Below are positions 43,369 to 51,408 of a stretch of DNA of 64,000 nucleotides, piece after piece. This DNA is from a bacterium (lineage in GTDB: Bacteria; Desulfobacterota; Binatia; HRBIN30; CADEER01), in NCBI GenBank assembly GCA_019637795.1, contig JAHBUY010000006.1:342287-406286 (forward strand). Direction: 5' to 3'. The notes under the pieces are model-generated. The model was given only the letters and a program-made list of their open reading frames with translations, was not told where the DNA came from and ran no database searches. Position 1 is the stretch's first letter. Each line of letters begins with the position of its first letter. Position numbers and translations under genes: made by a program.

Positions 43369-44154
43369 TCATCGATCCAGTGACGCGTCGGCGAGGATCG
43401 CCCGCGTCGCCGGGCGGGCGAGGAAGCCGTCGACGTGGCGGCGGTGGCGGCGGATGCGGGCGGCGAATTCGGGGTCGGCGGCGCGGAAGAGGCGATTGGC
43501 GATGCGCGTCGTGTCGCCCTTGTGGAAGACGTAGTAGCCGACGGCGCGGTCGGGCAGCGACAACAGGCGTTCGCCGCGCGCCGCCAGGGCGGCATTGGCG
43601 GCATGGGTGGCGTCCTCGCGGCCGTCGCTGGCGAAGGCGCAGCCGGCGGCGCGGAAGGCGGCGGTGCGATAGAGCGTCAGGCAGGAGCGCAGCCAGGGCA
43701 CGCCGTCGCCGGTGGTGCGGCCGCGCCAGCGCGCCAGCAGCGGCGCGCTGCGCTCGGCCAGTCGCGCCGCCCAGGCGGCGTCGTAGACGCGGATGGTCTG
43801 GTGGCGCGAGCCGACCGCCGCGTAGCCGCGTCGCAGGACGCGGAGGAGCATCGACAGCCAACCGGCGCGGTGCACGTAGGTGTCGGAGTGCAGGACCGCG
43901 AACACGGGCGAGCGCACCCGCGCCGCCCCGAGGTTGAGCGCCGCCGCCTGGGCGGCGACGAGATCGTTGGCGATGCCGGTGTCCACGCACTCGACCCAGG
44001 TGAGCGACCGCAGGTAGTCGCGCGCGCCGTCGCGCGAGCCGTTGTCGAGCACCAGCACCCGCGGCGCCGGGTCGGTATAGCGGCGGATCGAACGCAGACA
44101 GAGCCGGATCGCGTCCAGGGTCTGGAAGTGGGGGATGAGGAGCGTGACGTCCAT
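43369..44154 (-). CDS. Glycosyltransferase family 2
   Basis: This 261-residue GT-A protein begins MDVTLLIPHFQTLDAIRLCL, has VLVLDNGSRDGARDYL for nucleotide binding and VLHSDTYVHRAGWL in the DxD position (HSD-T, about residue 88). It most resembles rhamnosyl- and other surface-polysaccharide transferases; the substrate is unknown. It is the first gene of the four-transferase minus-strand run and is divergent from the methyltransferase at 44457. A 302-base gap upstream contains the third family A element. The 91-base gap downstream holds a family B element. Confidence 0.8.
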   Translation of the reverse strand: MDVTLLIPHFQTLDAIRLCLRSIRRYTDPAPRVLVLDNGSRDGARDYLRSLTWVECVDTGIANDLVAAQAAALNLGAARVRSPVFAVLHSDTYVHRAGWLSMLLRVLRRGYAAVGSRHQTIRVYDAAWAARLAERSAPLLARWRGRTTGDGVPWLRSCLTLYRTAAFRAAGCAFASDGREDATHAANAALAARGERLLSLPDRAVGYYVFHKGDTTRIANRLFRAADPEFAARIRRHRRHVDGFLARPATRAILADASLDR

Positions 44155-44178
44155 GGGCAGCCGGGTTGTTGCGTTGTT

Positions 44179-44453
44179 AGGTCGTTAGTTGTTGGGTTGT
44201 CTACCGATCGGCGCCCGGCTGGCGGCCGGTCCGCGAACCACTAACCTCGATGCGACGAAAACACTTCACCACGGAGACACGGAGGAGCCGGGACAAGAGG
44301 GGTTCGGGAGCGAGATCCCCAACGCCATCGGCAATGGCCATAGGGATCGCATCCACCCGCCATTCCGACGCTGCCCCCTCCCTGTCTCCGTGCCTCCGTG
44401 GTGAAGGTGTTTTGTCGTCTCGAGGCTGACAACTCGCCACACCCCAACGACCT
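44179..44453. repeat. Outer inverted repeat enclosing the family A element
   Basis: The left arm 44179-44201 begins AGGTCGTTAGTTGTTGGG; the right arm 44428-44453 reads as its imperfect complement (AGGTCGTTGGGGTGTGG on the minus strand). The family A element lies between them, so the element appears nested inside an older palindrome. With it, the arms fill the 302-base divergent gap; no gene is visible there. Confidence 0.5.
44245..44425. repeat. MITE-like palindromic element, family A copy 3
   Basis: Left end CCTCGATGCGACGAAAACAC and right end GTGTTTTGTCGTCTCGAGG are near-perfect complements and continue into TTCACCACGGAG arms. The core (GACAAGAGGGGTTC, CCCCAACGCCATCGG, AATGGCCATAGGGATC) matches the copies at 1004-1185 and 31766-31955. 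Unlike other elements here, it lies between two divergent genes and not just after a stop codon. Confidence 0.85.
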
Positions 44454-44456
44454 CAC

Positions 44457-45227
44457 ATGCCCGATATCGCTCCCCTCTCCCACTCCGTCACCAGCGAGCG
44501 CGTGCTCGGGCTGCTCGACGGGCTCGATTGGCGGCAGGCTCGGGTCTGCGACGTCGGCGCCGGCAACGGCTACTTCTCGCAGGCGCTGGGCGAGCGGCTG
44601 CGGGCCCGCGGCCTCGACCCCGCCGCCCATCTCGCCGCCTGCGATGTCGTGCCGGCGGCGTTCCGCTATCCGCGGCTGCGCTGCGACGCCATCGCCGCCG
44701 ACGGCGTCCTCCCCTACCCCGATGCGAGCTTCGACGCGGTGGTCAGCATCGAGGTGGTGGAGCACGTCGAGAACCAGTTCGCCTTCCTGCGCGAGCTGGC
44801 GCGCATCGCCAGGCCCGGGGCGCCGGTGATCGTCACCACGCCCAACACGCTGAACGCCAACTCGCGTCTGCGCACGCTGCTGCAGGGCTTCCCGCTGCTC
44901 TTCGACCCGCTGCCGCTCGCCGCCGGCGACGTCCGCCACCTGAGCGGCCACATCCATCCCGTCAGCCCCTACTTCCTCGCGCTCGCTGCCCTGCGCGCGG
45001 GCCTCACGGCGCCGCGCTTCCATCCCGACCGCACCAAGACCTCCGCCGTCATCCAGACCGCCCTGCTCGCCCCCGCGCTGTGGCTCGCCGCCGCCGCGCA
45101 GCGCCGGCGCCTGCGCCGCAAGTGGCCGGGCCTCTACGAGCAGAACGCGGCGCTGCTGCGCGCCGTCAACGGCTGGGGCATGCTCACCTGCCGCACCGCG
45201 GTGCTGGCGGTCGCGAAGCCGCGCTGA
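44457..45227 (+). CDS. Class I SAM-dependent methyltransferase
   Basis: The 256-residue protein has motif I VCDVGAGNGYFSQAL (about residues 30-44), a second acidic strand end AACDVVPAAFRYP, and VVSIEVVEHVENQFAFLRELARI, the Methyltransf_11/23 pattern. Cytosolic; the substrate is unknown, but the position inside the glycan cluster suggests sugar or lipid-linked glycan methylation. A C-terminal hydrophobic stretch (LLAPALWLAAAAQRRRLRRK, about 203-222) followed by basic residues may associate with the membrane. It is divergent from the GT2 gene and convergent with the kinase gene at 45248. Confidence 0.85.
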   Translation: MPDIAPLSHSVTSERVLGLLDGLDWRQARVCDVGAGNGYFSQALGERLRARGLDPAAHLAACDVVPAAFRYPRLRCDAIAADGVLPYPDASFDAVVSIEVVEHVENQFAFLRELARIARPGAPVIVTTPNTLNANSRLRTLLQGFPLLFDPLPLAAGDVRHLSGHIHPVSPYFLALAALRAGLTAPRFHPDRTKTSAVIQTALLAPALWLAAAAQRRRLRRKWPGLYEQNAALLRAVNGWGMLTCRTAVLAVAKPR

Positions 45228-45247
45228 CGGCCGACCGCCGGCCACGA

Positions 45248-45979
45248 TCAGCGGTCGGCCAGCACGGCGCGGAAGGCGTCGACGCAGGCCAGGGTGATCA
45301 CCGCCGACTCGGGATCGAGGCGGCGGATCGAGCGGCAGATGCGGGCGAAGGCGGCCTGGCGGTGGCGCGGCGTCACAGTGGCGAAGCGCACGCCATCGAG
45401 ATCGATCAGCCACGCCTCGAGACCGCCGGCGGCGCGGCGGATGAGGACGTTCTGCAGATTGAGGTCCGGGTGCAGGGCGCCGGCATCGTGCAGACGGCGG
45501 ACCAGGGCGGCGGCAGCGGCGCAGGCATCGCCGCGCTGCGCCGCCGGCGCCTGTTGCAGGAAGCGCCAGAGGTTGGCGGCGCCCCACAGCTCGCGGGTGA
45601 CGAACGCGCCGCGGTAGAGCCCGGGCGCGTCCCACAGCACGGCGGCGCCGAGCGGCTCCGGCGTCGGCACCCCCGCCGCCGCCACCGCGACGGCGGTGCG
45701 CAGCTCGCGGAACGGGCGCGGCGCGACGCCGAGGTAACGGCTGCGGTTGAGCCGCCCGATCAGGCCGCCGCGCCGGTACGGACGCAGGACGACCGGCAGA
45801 TCGTGGCGCAGCAGGAAGGCGCCGACCCCGCCGCGACCGCCCGGCAGCGCGCGCGCCGGCGGCAGGTCGTCGCGCGCCCAGCGCCGCAGCAGCTCACCCA
45901 CCTCGGGGGCGTCGTCGCGCACCAGCAGCCGCAGCCGGCCGGCGCGAACGAACGAGAAGCCGTCGGGCGTGCGGGGCAT
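45248..45979 (-). CDS. Kdo/heptose kinase-like LPS kinase (KdkA/WaaP/InaA family)
   Basis: This 243-residue protein-kinase-fold enzyme begins at the ATG at 45979. A glycine-rich N-lobe (LPGGRGGVGAFLLRHDLPVVLRPYRRGG spans about 45-72) is followed by catalytic-loop HPDLNLQNVLI (about residues 165-175, Asp and Asn in place) and a metal-binding LIDLDGVRF. These fit lipopolysaccharide kinases that phosphorylate Kdo or heptose of the inner core. The location next to waaA/lpxK and the core glycosyltransferases supports this. An upstream in-frame extension into trm112 is not credible. The 164 bases before trm112 hold nothing that I recognise. Confidence 0.85.
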   Translation of the reverse strand: MPRTPDGFSFVRAGRLRLLVRDDAPEVGELLRRWARDDLPPARALPGGRGGVGAFLLRHDLPVVLRPYRRGGLIGRLNRSRYLGVAPRPFRELRTAVAVAAAGVPTPEPLGAAVLWDAPGLYRGAFVTRELWGAANLWRFLQQAPAAQRGDACAAAAALVRRLHDAGALHPDLNLQNVLIRRAAGGLEAWLIDLDGVRFATVTPRHRQAAFARICRSIRRLDPESAVITLACVDAFRAVLADR

Positions 45980-46143
45980 CACGAAGGTTCGTCGATGACG
46001 GGTGTGTCGAGACTTCGGGGGTTGGGGGGCCGAGGAGCAGCGACCCGAGCCACGAATCCCTGACCACCAGCCCCTGGGAACGCCCGTCGCACCCACTGAC
46101 TCGGCGGGTCCTCCCCGCTCCGTGCAGCAGTCGATCTCGAACT

Positions 46144-46317
46144 TCAGCCCGGCAGCGGCAAAGCTTCGTCGATCAGCATCACCGGAATGTCGTCCTTGAT
46201 CGGGTAGAGGAGCTGGCAGGTGCCGCAGGCGAGGCCGTCGCCGGCGGCGGTGAGCTGCACCGGGCCCTTGCACTTCGGGCACGCCAGGATGTCGAGCAGG
46301 TCCTTACTGATGGCCAT
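46144..46317 (-). CDS. Trm112/YcaR-family small zinc-ribbon-like protein
   Basis: The 57-residue protein begins MAISKDLLDILACPKCKGPV, the typical start of the Trm112/UPF0434 family. It has CPKC (Cys13, Cys16) and CGTC (two further Cys near residues 31 and 34), which would bind one zinc, and ends IKDDIPVMLIDEALPLPG. In eukaryotes Trm112 activates methyltransferases; bacterial YcaR function is unclear. GGAG lies seven bases before the ATG. It overlaps the end of lpxK by 14 bases; the lpxK-ycaR order is found in many Gram-negative genomes. Confidence 0.92.
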   Translation of the reverse strand: MAISKDLLDILACPKCKGPVQLTAAGDGLACGTCQLLYPIKDDIPVMLIDEALPLPG

Positions 46318-47398
46318 CGGGGGTCTCCTTCGCGGGTGGCGGCCGCAGGCCGACGCGGACCGCGATGTCGTCGAGCAGCGCCGCGCCGTGCTGCACGCGC
46401 GGCGCGATCCGTAGCGCAACCAGCTTGCCGGTTGCAAAGGGAAAGGCCTCGAGCTTCACGAGGTCCTTCTCGGTGGTGACGATGAGGTCGACGTCGTGTC
46501 CGCGGCGGGCGATGCGGTGCCACTGCTCGATCGTGTAGCGGTGGTGATCGGGATACTCGAAGACCTCCTCGATCGTCGCGTCCCAGCGGTGCAGCAGCGC
46601 GTAGAACGGATCCGGCCGCGCGATGCCGGTGACGGCGATGACGCGGCGGCCGGCGAGTCGGCCCATGGCATGGGCGTGCCAGAGGCCGGCGACCGATTCC
46701 ACCACCGCCGCCGCCTCGAGATGGGCGTGGTACTGCGCCACGCGCAGCTCGCCCGGGGCGTCGACGGCATCCTGCTCGTCCCGTCCCATGAGCAGGATGG
46801 CGTCGGCGCGCGCCGCGGCGCGCGGCGGCTCGCGGAAGGGACCGGCGGGCAGCAACGGGCCGCGGCGGCCGTCGAGCAGGACGAGGTCGAAGTCGCGGGC
46901 GATGGCGCGATGCTGGAATCCGTCGTCGAGCACGACCACGTCGGCGCCGAGCTCGACCGCCCGCGCCGCTCCCTCGAGGCGGCGCTGCGCCACGACCACC
47001 GGCCCGGAGAAGCACTTGGCCATCATCACCGGCTCGTCGCCGGCGACGTCGGGACCCACCTCGGGACCACTGCCGCGCGACACCACGGTCGCGCCGCGCG
47101 CCGTGCCGCCGTAGCCGCGCGACACGATCGCCGGGCGCGCGCCGCGGGCCCGCAGCCCCTCCGCCACCCACAGCGTGACCGGCGTCTTGCCCGTGCCCCC
47201 GACCGCGAGGTTGCCGACGCTCACCACCGGCACGGGCGCGCGCCGGCCGCGCAGCAGGCCGAGGCGATAGGCGGCGCCGCGCAGGCCGACGCCGACGGCG
47301 AAGGCGGCGCTGAACGGCCGCAGGGCCAGCGACTCCGCCCGGCCGCGCAGGCCGCGCCGCGGCCAGACCCGCTCGCGCATGTGCCGCTCGAGGCTCAC
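46304..47398 (-). CDS. lpxK: Tetraacyldisaccharide 4'-kinase
   Basis: The 364-residue membrane-associated kinase phosphorylates the 4' position of the lipid A disaccharide. It has a hydrophobic N-terminal anchor (FSAAFAVGVGLRGAAYRLGLL), the P-loop in SVGNLAVGGTGKTP (about residues 58-71), the RGYGG motif, GDEPVMMA, and the Walker-B-like VVLDDGFQHRA. It starts with GTG at 47398, overlapping the waaA stop as GTGA. All catalytic motifs seem intact. Confidence 0.94.
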   Translation of the reverse strand: MSLERHMRERVWPRRGLRGRAESLALRPFSAAFAVGVGLRGAAYRLGLLRGRRAPVPVVSVGNLAVGGTGKTPVTLWVAEGLRARGARPAIVSRGYGGTARGATVVSRGSGPEVGPDVAGDEPVMMAKCFSGPVVVAQRRLEGAARAVELGADVVVLDDGFQHRAIARDFDLVLLDGRRGPLLPAGPFREPPRAAARADAILLMGRDEQDAVDAPGELRVAQYHAHLEAAAVVESVAGLWHAHAMGRLAGRRVIAVTGIARPDPFYALLHRWDATIEEVFEYPDHHRYTIEQWHRIARRGHDVDLIVTTEKDLVKLEAFPFATGKLVALRIAPRVQHGAALLDDIAVRVGLRPPPAKETPDGHQ

Positions 47399-48720
47399 GT
47401 CGCCCCCAGCAGCGGCGCCAGCAGCTCCCACGTCCGCTGCAGCGACTCGGCGCGCGCCAGCGCCACCGCCCGCGCCCGTTCGCCGGCCGCCTCGGCCGCC
47501 TCGCGGCGCGCCAGCAGCCCGTCCCAGTAGCGCGCCAGCTCGCCCGGCGAGCGCACGGCCTCGGCGGCGCCCGCCGCCGACAGCGCCTCGGCCGCGGCGG
47601 CGACGTTCTCGGTGTGCGGTCCGAAGGCGACGGCGCGGCCGTGCGCCGCCGGCTCGAGGACGTTGTGCCCGCCGAGCGGCGCCACCGTGCCACCGACGAA
47701 CACCGCCCAGGCCGCCGGGAAGAAGCGCGTCAGCTCGCCGAGGCTGTCGAGCAGCACCGCCTCGACCTCCGGACCGACCGCCGCGACGGCGCTGCGCCGC
47801 ACCCAGCGCAGGCGCGCCGCGTCGAGCAGCGCCGCCGCCTCGTCGAAGCGCTCGGGCCGGCGCGGCGCGACGAGCAGCAGCGCGTCGCGATAGACGCGGC
47901 GCAGCGGCGCGAAGGCCTGCAACACGAACTCCTCCTCGCCGGGCTGGGTGCTGGCGGCGATCACCAGGCGGCGCTCGGCGAGGCCGCCGAGCGGCGGCGG
48001 GCCGGCGCTCGGCGGCACGCGCGCCGCCTTCAGCGAGCCGGTGACGTGCACGCGGTCGGACGGCGCGCCGAGGGCGACGATGCGCTCGGCATCGGCCAGG
48101 GTCTGCATGCCGAACGCGGCCACCCGCGCCAGCGCCGCCGGCAGCAGCGGCCCGGCCCAGCGGCCCCGCTCGACGGTGCGCGCCGAGAGCCGGCCGCTGA
48201 CGATGGCGATCGGCGCCCCGACCCGCGCCGCGGCGCGGAACAGCCCGGGCCAGAGCTCCGTCTCCACCACCAGCAGGGCGCGCGGCCGGACGCGGCGGAA
48301 GACGCGATCGACGACGCGCAGCGCGTCCATCGGCAGCAGCGTCGCGACGTCGGCCCGCAGCTCGTCGCGCGCCACGGCGCGCCCCGTGGTGGTCGTCGTC
48401 GACACCACCAGCGGCCGCTGCGGACAGCGCTCGCGCAGCCGCGCCACCAGCGGCGCCGCCGACAGCGCCTCGCCGACCGAGGCGCAGTGCACCCAGATGG
48501 GCGGCGCCGGCAACGCCGCCGCGGCCGCCGGCACGCGGCCCAGCCGCTCCTCGATGCCCTCCGCCAGACCACGCCGGCGCAGCCACGGCCACGCCGGCAC
48601 CGCCAGCACCGCGGCCAGTCCGCCCACCACGTCGTAGGCCCAGTAGGCGGCGCGGGCGGCAAGCGGCGACGGCGGCGCCGGCAGCGCCGACGGCGAGACG
48701 GGGGCGGTGTCGTCGCTCAC
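47395..48720 (-). CDS. waaA: Kdo transferase
   Basis: This 441-residue GT30 inner-membrane transferase adds Kdo to lipid IVA or its equivalent. The start is the GTG at 48720, overlapping the preceding acyltransferase stop as GTGA. An N-terminal anchor (DVVGGLAAVLAVPAWPWLRRRG) is followed by WVHCASVGE, whose Glu is the catalytic residue of the family, then VVSTTTTTG, VETELWPGLFRAA, and in the C-terminal half VIAASTQPGEEEFVLQAF, VFVGGTVAPLGGHNVLEPA. The number of Kdo residues transferred (one, two or more) cannot be inferred. Upstream frame extension past 48720 is shadow. Confidence 0.94.
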   Translation of the reverse strand: MSDDTAPVSPSALPAPPSPLAARAAYWAYDVVGGLAAVLAVPAWPWLRRRGLAEGIEERLGRVPAAAAALPAPPIWVHCASVGEALSAAPLVARLRERCPQRPLVVSTTTTTGRAVARDELRADVATLLPMDALRVVDRVFRRVRPRALLVVETELWPGLFRAAARVGAPIAIVSGRLSARTVERGRWAGPLLPAALARVAAFGMQTLADAERIVALGAPSDRVHVTGSLKAARVPPSAGPPPLGGLAERRLVIAASTQPGEEEFVLQAFAPLRRVYRDALLLVAPRRPERFDEAAALLDAARLRWVRRSAVAAVGPEVEAVLLDSLGELTRFFPAAWAVFVGGTVAPLGGHNVLEPAAHGRAVAFGPHTENVAAAAEALSAAGAAEAVRSPGELARYWDGLLARREAAEAAGERARAVALARAESLQRTWELLAPLLGAT

Positions 48721-49460
48721 GGTCGTCGTGGCTCCGTCGCCGGGCACTCGCCCGGCGCGGGATCGGGTGCGATCGCCGGCATGCCGACCATCGCCTCGAC
48801 GCCGGCGGTCAGCTCGCGCAGCCGGCGCTCCAGCTCCTCGCGCAGCGCCTCCATCTCGGCGGCCGACGCCTCGGCGGGCACGGCGAGGGGCGTGCCGACG
48901 GCGATGACCACGCGCGTCAACGGCAGCGGAATCACCAGGCGATCCCAACTGCGCAGGTGGCGGGCGCGCGTCGCGGCGTAGGCGACGGGAAAGATCGGGG
49001 CCTGCACCACCCTGGCGAGGTGGATGACCCCCGGCTTCGCCACGTAGCGCGGGCCGCGCGGGCCGTCCGGGATGACGGCGAGATTGTCGCCGGCGCGGTA
49101 GGCGCCGACCAGGCGGAGGAAGCCGCCGACCGCGCCGCGGGTCGCCGAGCCGCGCACCGTGCGCACCCCCCAGGACTCGAGCAGGCCGGTGCCGAGGTCG
49201 CCGTCGCGGTGCTGGCTGACCAGGATGCACGTCGGCTGGCCGGCGGCGACGACCGGCAGCATGAGCAGCCGGTTGTGCCAGAAGGCGAGCACGACGCGCT
49301 CGCCGCCGCGCCAGCGGGCCCGCAGCGCCGCGTCGCCGACGTACTCGATGCGCAGGCTGGCCTGCAGCCCGCGCAGCAGCGGCCGCAGCAGCCGCGGCGC
49401 CAGGGCCGCCAGCGCCGACAGCACCCGGCGGCGGAGGGTACGCCGCCTTCGGTCAGCCAT
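48717..49460 (-). CDS. Lysophospholipid acyltransferase-like protein (DUF374)
   Basis: This 247-residue membrane-bound acyltransferase-fold protein of the DUF374 group has AFWHNRLLMLPVV (His of the catalytic pair, about residue 61), SQHRDGDLGTGLLE, VRGSATRGAVGGFLRLV and VIPDGPRGPRY. DUF374 members sit beside waaA and lpxK in many deltaproteobacteria, where a late acyltransferase of the LpxL/LpxM type would be expected, so this protein probably does the secondary acylation of lipid A. That role is inferred. The C-terminal tail (GECPATEPRRP) is disordered. GTGA overlap links it to waaA; six bases separate it from msbA. Confidence 0.8.
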   Translation of the reverse strand: MADRRRRTLRRRVLSALAALAPRLLRPLLRGLQASLRIEYVGDAALRARWRGGERVVLAFWHNRLLMLPVVAAGQPTCILVSQHRDGDLGTGLLESWGVRTVRGSATRGAVGGFLRLVGAYRAGDNLAVIPDGPRGPRYVAKPGVIHLARVVQAPIFPVAYAATRARHLRSWDRLVIPLPLTRVVIAVGTPLAVPAEASAAEMEALREELERRLRELTAGVEAMVGMPAIAPDPAPGECPATEPRRP

Positions 49461-49466
49461 GCCCGC

Positions 49467-51209
49467 TCACGCCGCCGCGTCGGGAGCCGCGAACTGGAGA
49501 TCGTGCAGCTTGCGGTAGTCGCCGTTGCGCGCCAGCAGCTCCTCGTGCGTCCCCTGCTCGACGATGGCGCCGCGGACCAGCACGATGATGCGGTCGGCGT
49601 TGCGGATCGTCGACAGCCGGTGCGCGATCACCAGCGTCGTGCGCCCCTGCACCAGGGTGTCGAGCGCCTGTTGCACCAGGCGCTCGGACTCGTTGTCGAG
49701 CGCCGAGGTGGCCTCGTCGAGGACGAGGATGGGGGCGTTCTTGAGCAGCGCGCGGGCGATGGCGATGCGCTGCCGCTGGCCGCCCGAGAGGCGCAGGCCG
49801 AGCTCGCCGATCATCGTGTCGTAGCCCTGCGGCAGCTCGCTGATGAACTCGTGCGCGTTCGCCGCGCGCGCCGCGGCGATGATCGCCTCCATCGGCTGCT
49901 CGATCGAGCCGTAGGCGATGTTGTTGCGCACCGTGTCGTTGAACAGGAAGGTGTGTTGGGTGACGAGCGCCATCTGCGCCCGCAGGCTGGCCTGGGTGAC
50001 GTCGCGGATGTCGACGCCGTCGATGCGGATGGCGCCCGACTGCACGTCGTAGAAGCGCAGCAGCAGGTCGGCGAGCGTGCTCTTGCCGCCGCCGCTCGCG
50101 CCGACCAGGGCCACCACCTCGCCGCGGCGCAGGGTCAGGGTGACGTGGCGCAGCACCGGCTCGGCATCGTAGCGGAAGGTCACGTCCTCGACGTCGATGC
50201 GGTCGCGCAGCGGCGCCAGCACGCCGGCGCCGGGGCGATCCTGGACCTCCGGCTTGGTGTCGAGCAGCTCGAAGACCCGGTCGGCGGCCGCCAGGCCCTG
50301 TTGGATGGTGCCGTTGGCCCGCCCCAGCCCCTTGAACGGGTCGTAGAGCAGGAAGAGCGCGGTGAGGAAGGCGAGAAAGGAGCCCTGGGTGCGGCCGCCG
50401 ACGACGACGCTGTAACCGCCGTACCAGACGACGCCGGCGATGCCGAAGGCGGCGAGGATCTCCATCATCGGCGTGTTGAAATTGCGGATGCGGGCGACGC
50501 GCATCGCCGTCCGCTGCAGACCGCGGCTCTCGGCGGCGAAGCGCTGCTTCTCGTAGGCCTCCATGTTGAAGGCCTTGACGACGCGGTTGCCCTGCACCGT
50601 CTCCTGCAGCAGCGCGGTGAGCACGCCGAGCGTGCCCTGCAGCTTGCGGGCGTGCTGGCGCATGCGCTTCGAGAGCCGCACCATCGGCAGCACCGAGGCG
50701 GGAAACACCACCATGCCGATCAGGGCCAGCAGCCAGTCCTGGTAGAAGGCGACCGCCATCAGCACGATCAGCGACACGCCGTCCTTGAGCACCGAGGCGG
50801 CCGTGCCGGTGAGCGAGGTGCCGATGACGTAGACGTCGCTGGTGACGCGCGACAGCAGCGCGCCGGTCGGGTGGCGATGGAAGAAGCCGAGCGACAGGTC
50901 CTGGATGTGCGCGTTGAGATCGTTGCGCAGATCGTTGATGACCTGGTTGCTGACGTACTCGCTGAGGTAGCCGCTGCCAAAGCCGCACAGGCCGCGGAAG
51001 ATGAACACGCCGATGATCGCGAACGGCAGCACCTCCAGGACGTTGCCATTCTTGGCGGTGAAGATGTCGTCGAAGATGAAGCGCACGAGGAACGGCATGG
51101 CGCCGGCGGTGGAGCCGAAGAGGATCATGCAGGCCATGGCGCCGACGAAGTACGGCCACACGTAGGGCCGCAGATAGCCGAGCAGGCGGTGGATCAGTGC
51201 GCGGTCCAT
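49467..51209 (-). CDS. msbA: Lipid A flippase ABC transporter MsbA
   Basis: The 580-residue half-transporter combines six membrane helices (about residues 15-320) with a C-terminal ATPase. Walker A is VGASGGGKST (about 372), the ABC signature LSGGQRQRIAIARA, Walker B ILVLDEATSALD, and the H-loop VIAHRLSTIR. MsbA flips core-lipid A from the inner to the outer face of the inner membrane. The placement within the lpx-waa cluster supports the MsbA name over a drug exporter. I chose the ATG at 51209; the codons before it are unlike a transporter and derive from a repeat. A family D element fills the 156-base gap to lpxB. Confidence 0.93.
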   Translation of the reverse strand: MDRALIHRLLGYLRPYVWPYFVGAMACMILFGSTAGAMPFLVRFIFDDIFTAKNGNVLEVLPFAIIGVFIFRGLCGFGSGYLSEYVSNQVINDLRNDLNAHIQDLSLGFFHRHPTGALLSRVTSDVYVIGTSLTGTAASVLKDGVSLIVLMAVAFYQDWLLALIGMVVFPASVLPMVRLSKRMRQHARKLQGTLGVLTALLQETVQGNRVVKAFNMEAYEKQRFAAESRGLQRTAMRVARIRNFNTPMMEILAAFGIAGVVWYGGYSVVVGGRTQGSFLAFLTALFLLYDPFKGLGRANGTIQQGLAAADRVFELLDTKPEVQDRPGAGVLAPLRDRIDVEDVTFRYDAEPVLRHVTLTLRRGEVVALVGASGGGKSTLADLLLRFYDVQSGAIRIDGVDIRDVTQASLRAQMALVTQHTFLFNDTVRNNIAYGSIEQPMEAIIAAARAANAHEFISELPQGYDTMIGELGLRLSGGQRQRIAIARALLKNAPILVLDEATSALDNESERLVQQALDTLVQGRTTLVIAHRLSTIRNADRIIVLVRGAIVEQGTHEELLARNGDYRKLHDLQFAAPDAAA

Positions 51210-51240
51210 GCGAGCGTCAGCCTCGTCGCGGGCCGCGGGA

Positions 51241-51408
51241 TCCACGGATGAACACGGATCCCCTTCCCCCACTCCGCCGATGGGCACAGGTCCGCCCCAC
51301 CCTCCCCACACGGGAGAGGTGAGCTGGCAAGAGCTCCTCTGGCTGAGGGAAGTGGGGAGTGGCGTTCATCGGTGCGGTTGGGGATTGGGATCCGTGTTCA
51401 TCCGTGGA
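51241..51408. repeat. Palindromic element, family D copy 2
   Basis: Perfect 22-base arms at 51241-51262 and 51387-51408 (CCACGGATGAACACGGATCC type) enclose 124 bases including CCCCACTCC/GGAGTGGGG-like words. The right arm is inside the lpxB coding region: its final twelve or so residues (RMNTDPNPQPHR) are encoded by the element. Confidence 0.85.

Noticed and set aside
45980..46143. A possible small gene or repeat in the gap between the LPS kinase and trm112 genes.
   Set aside because: No frame with a start, ribosome binding site and plausible composition was found, and no clear inverted arms like those of the other elements.
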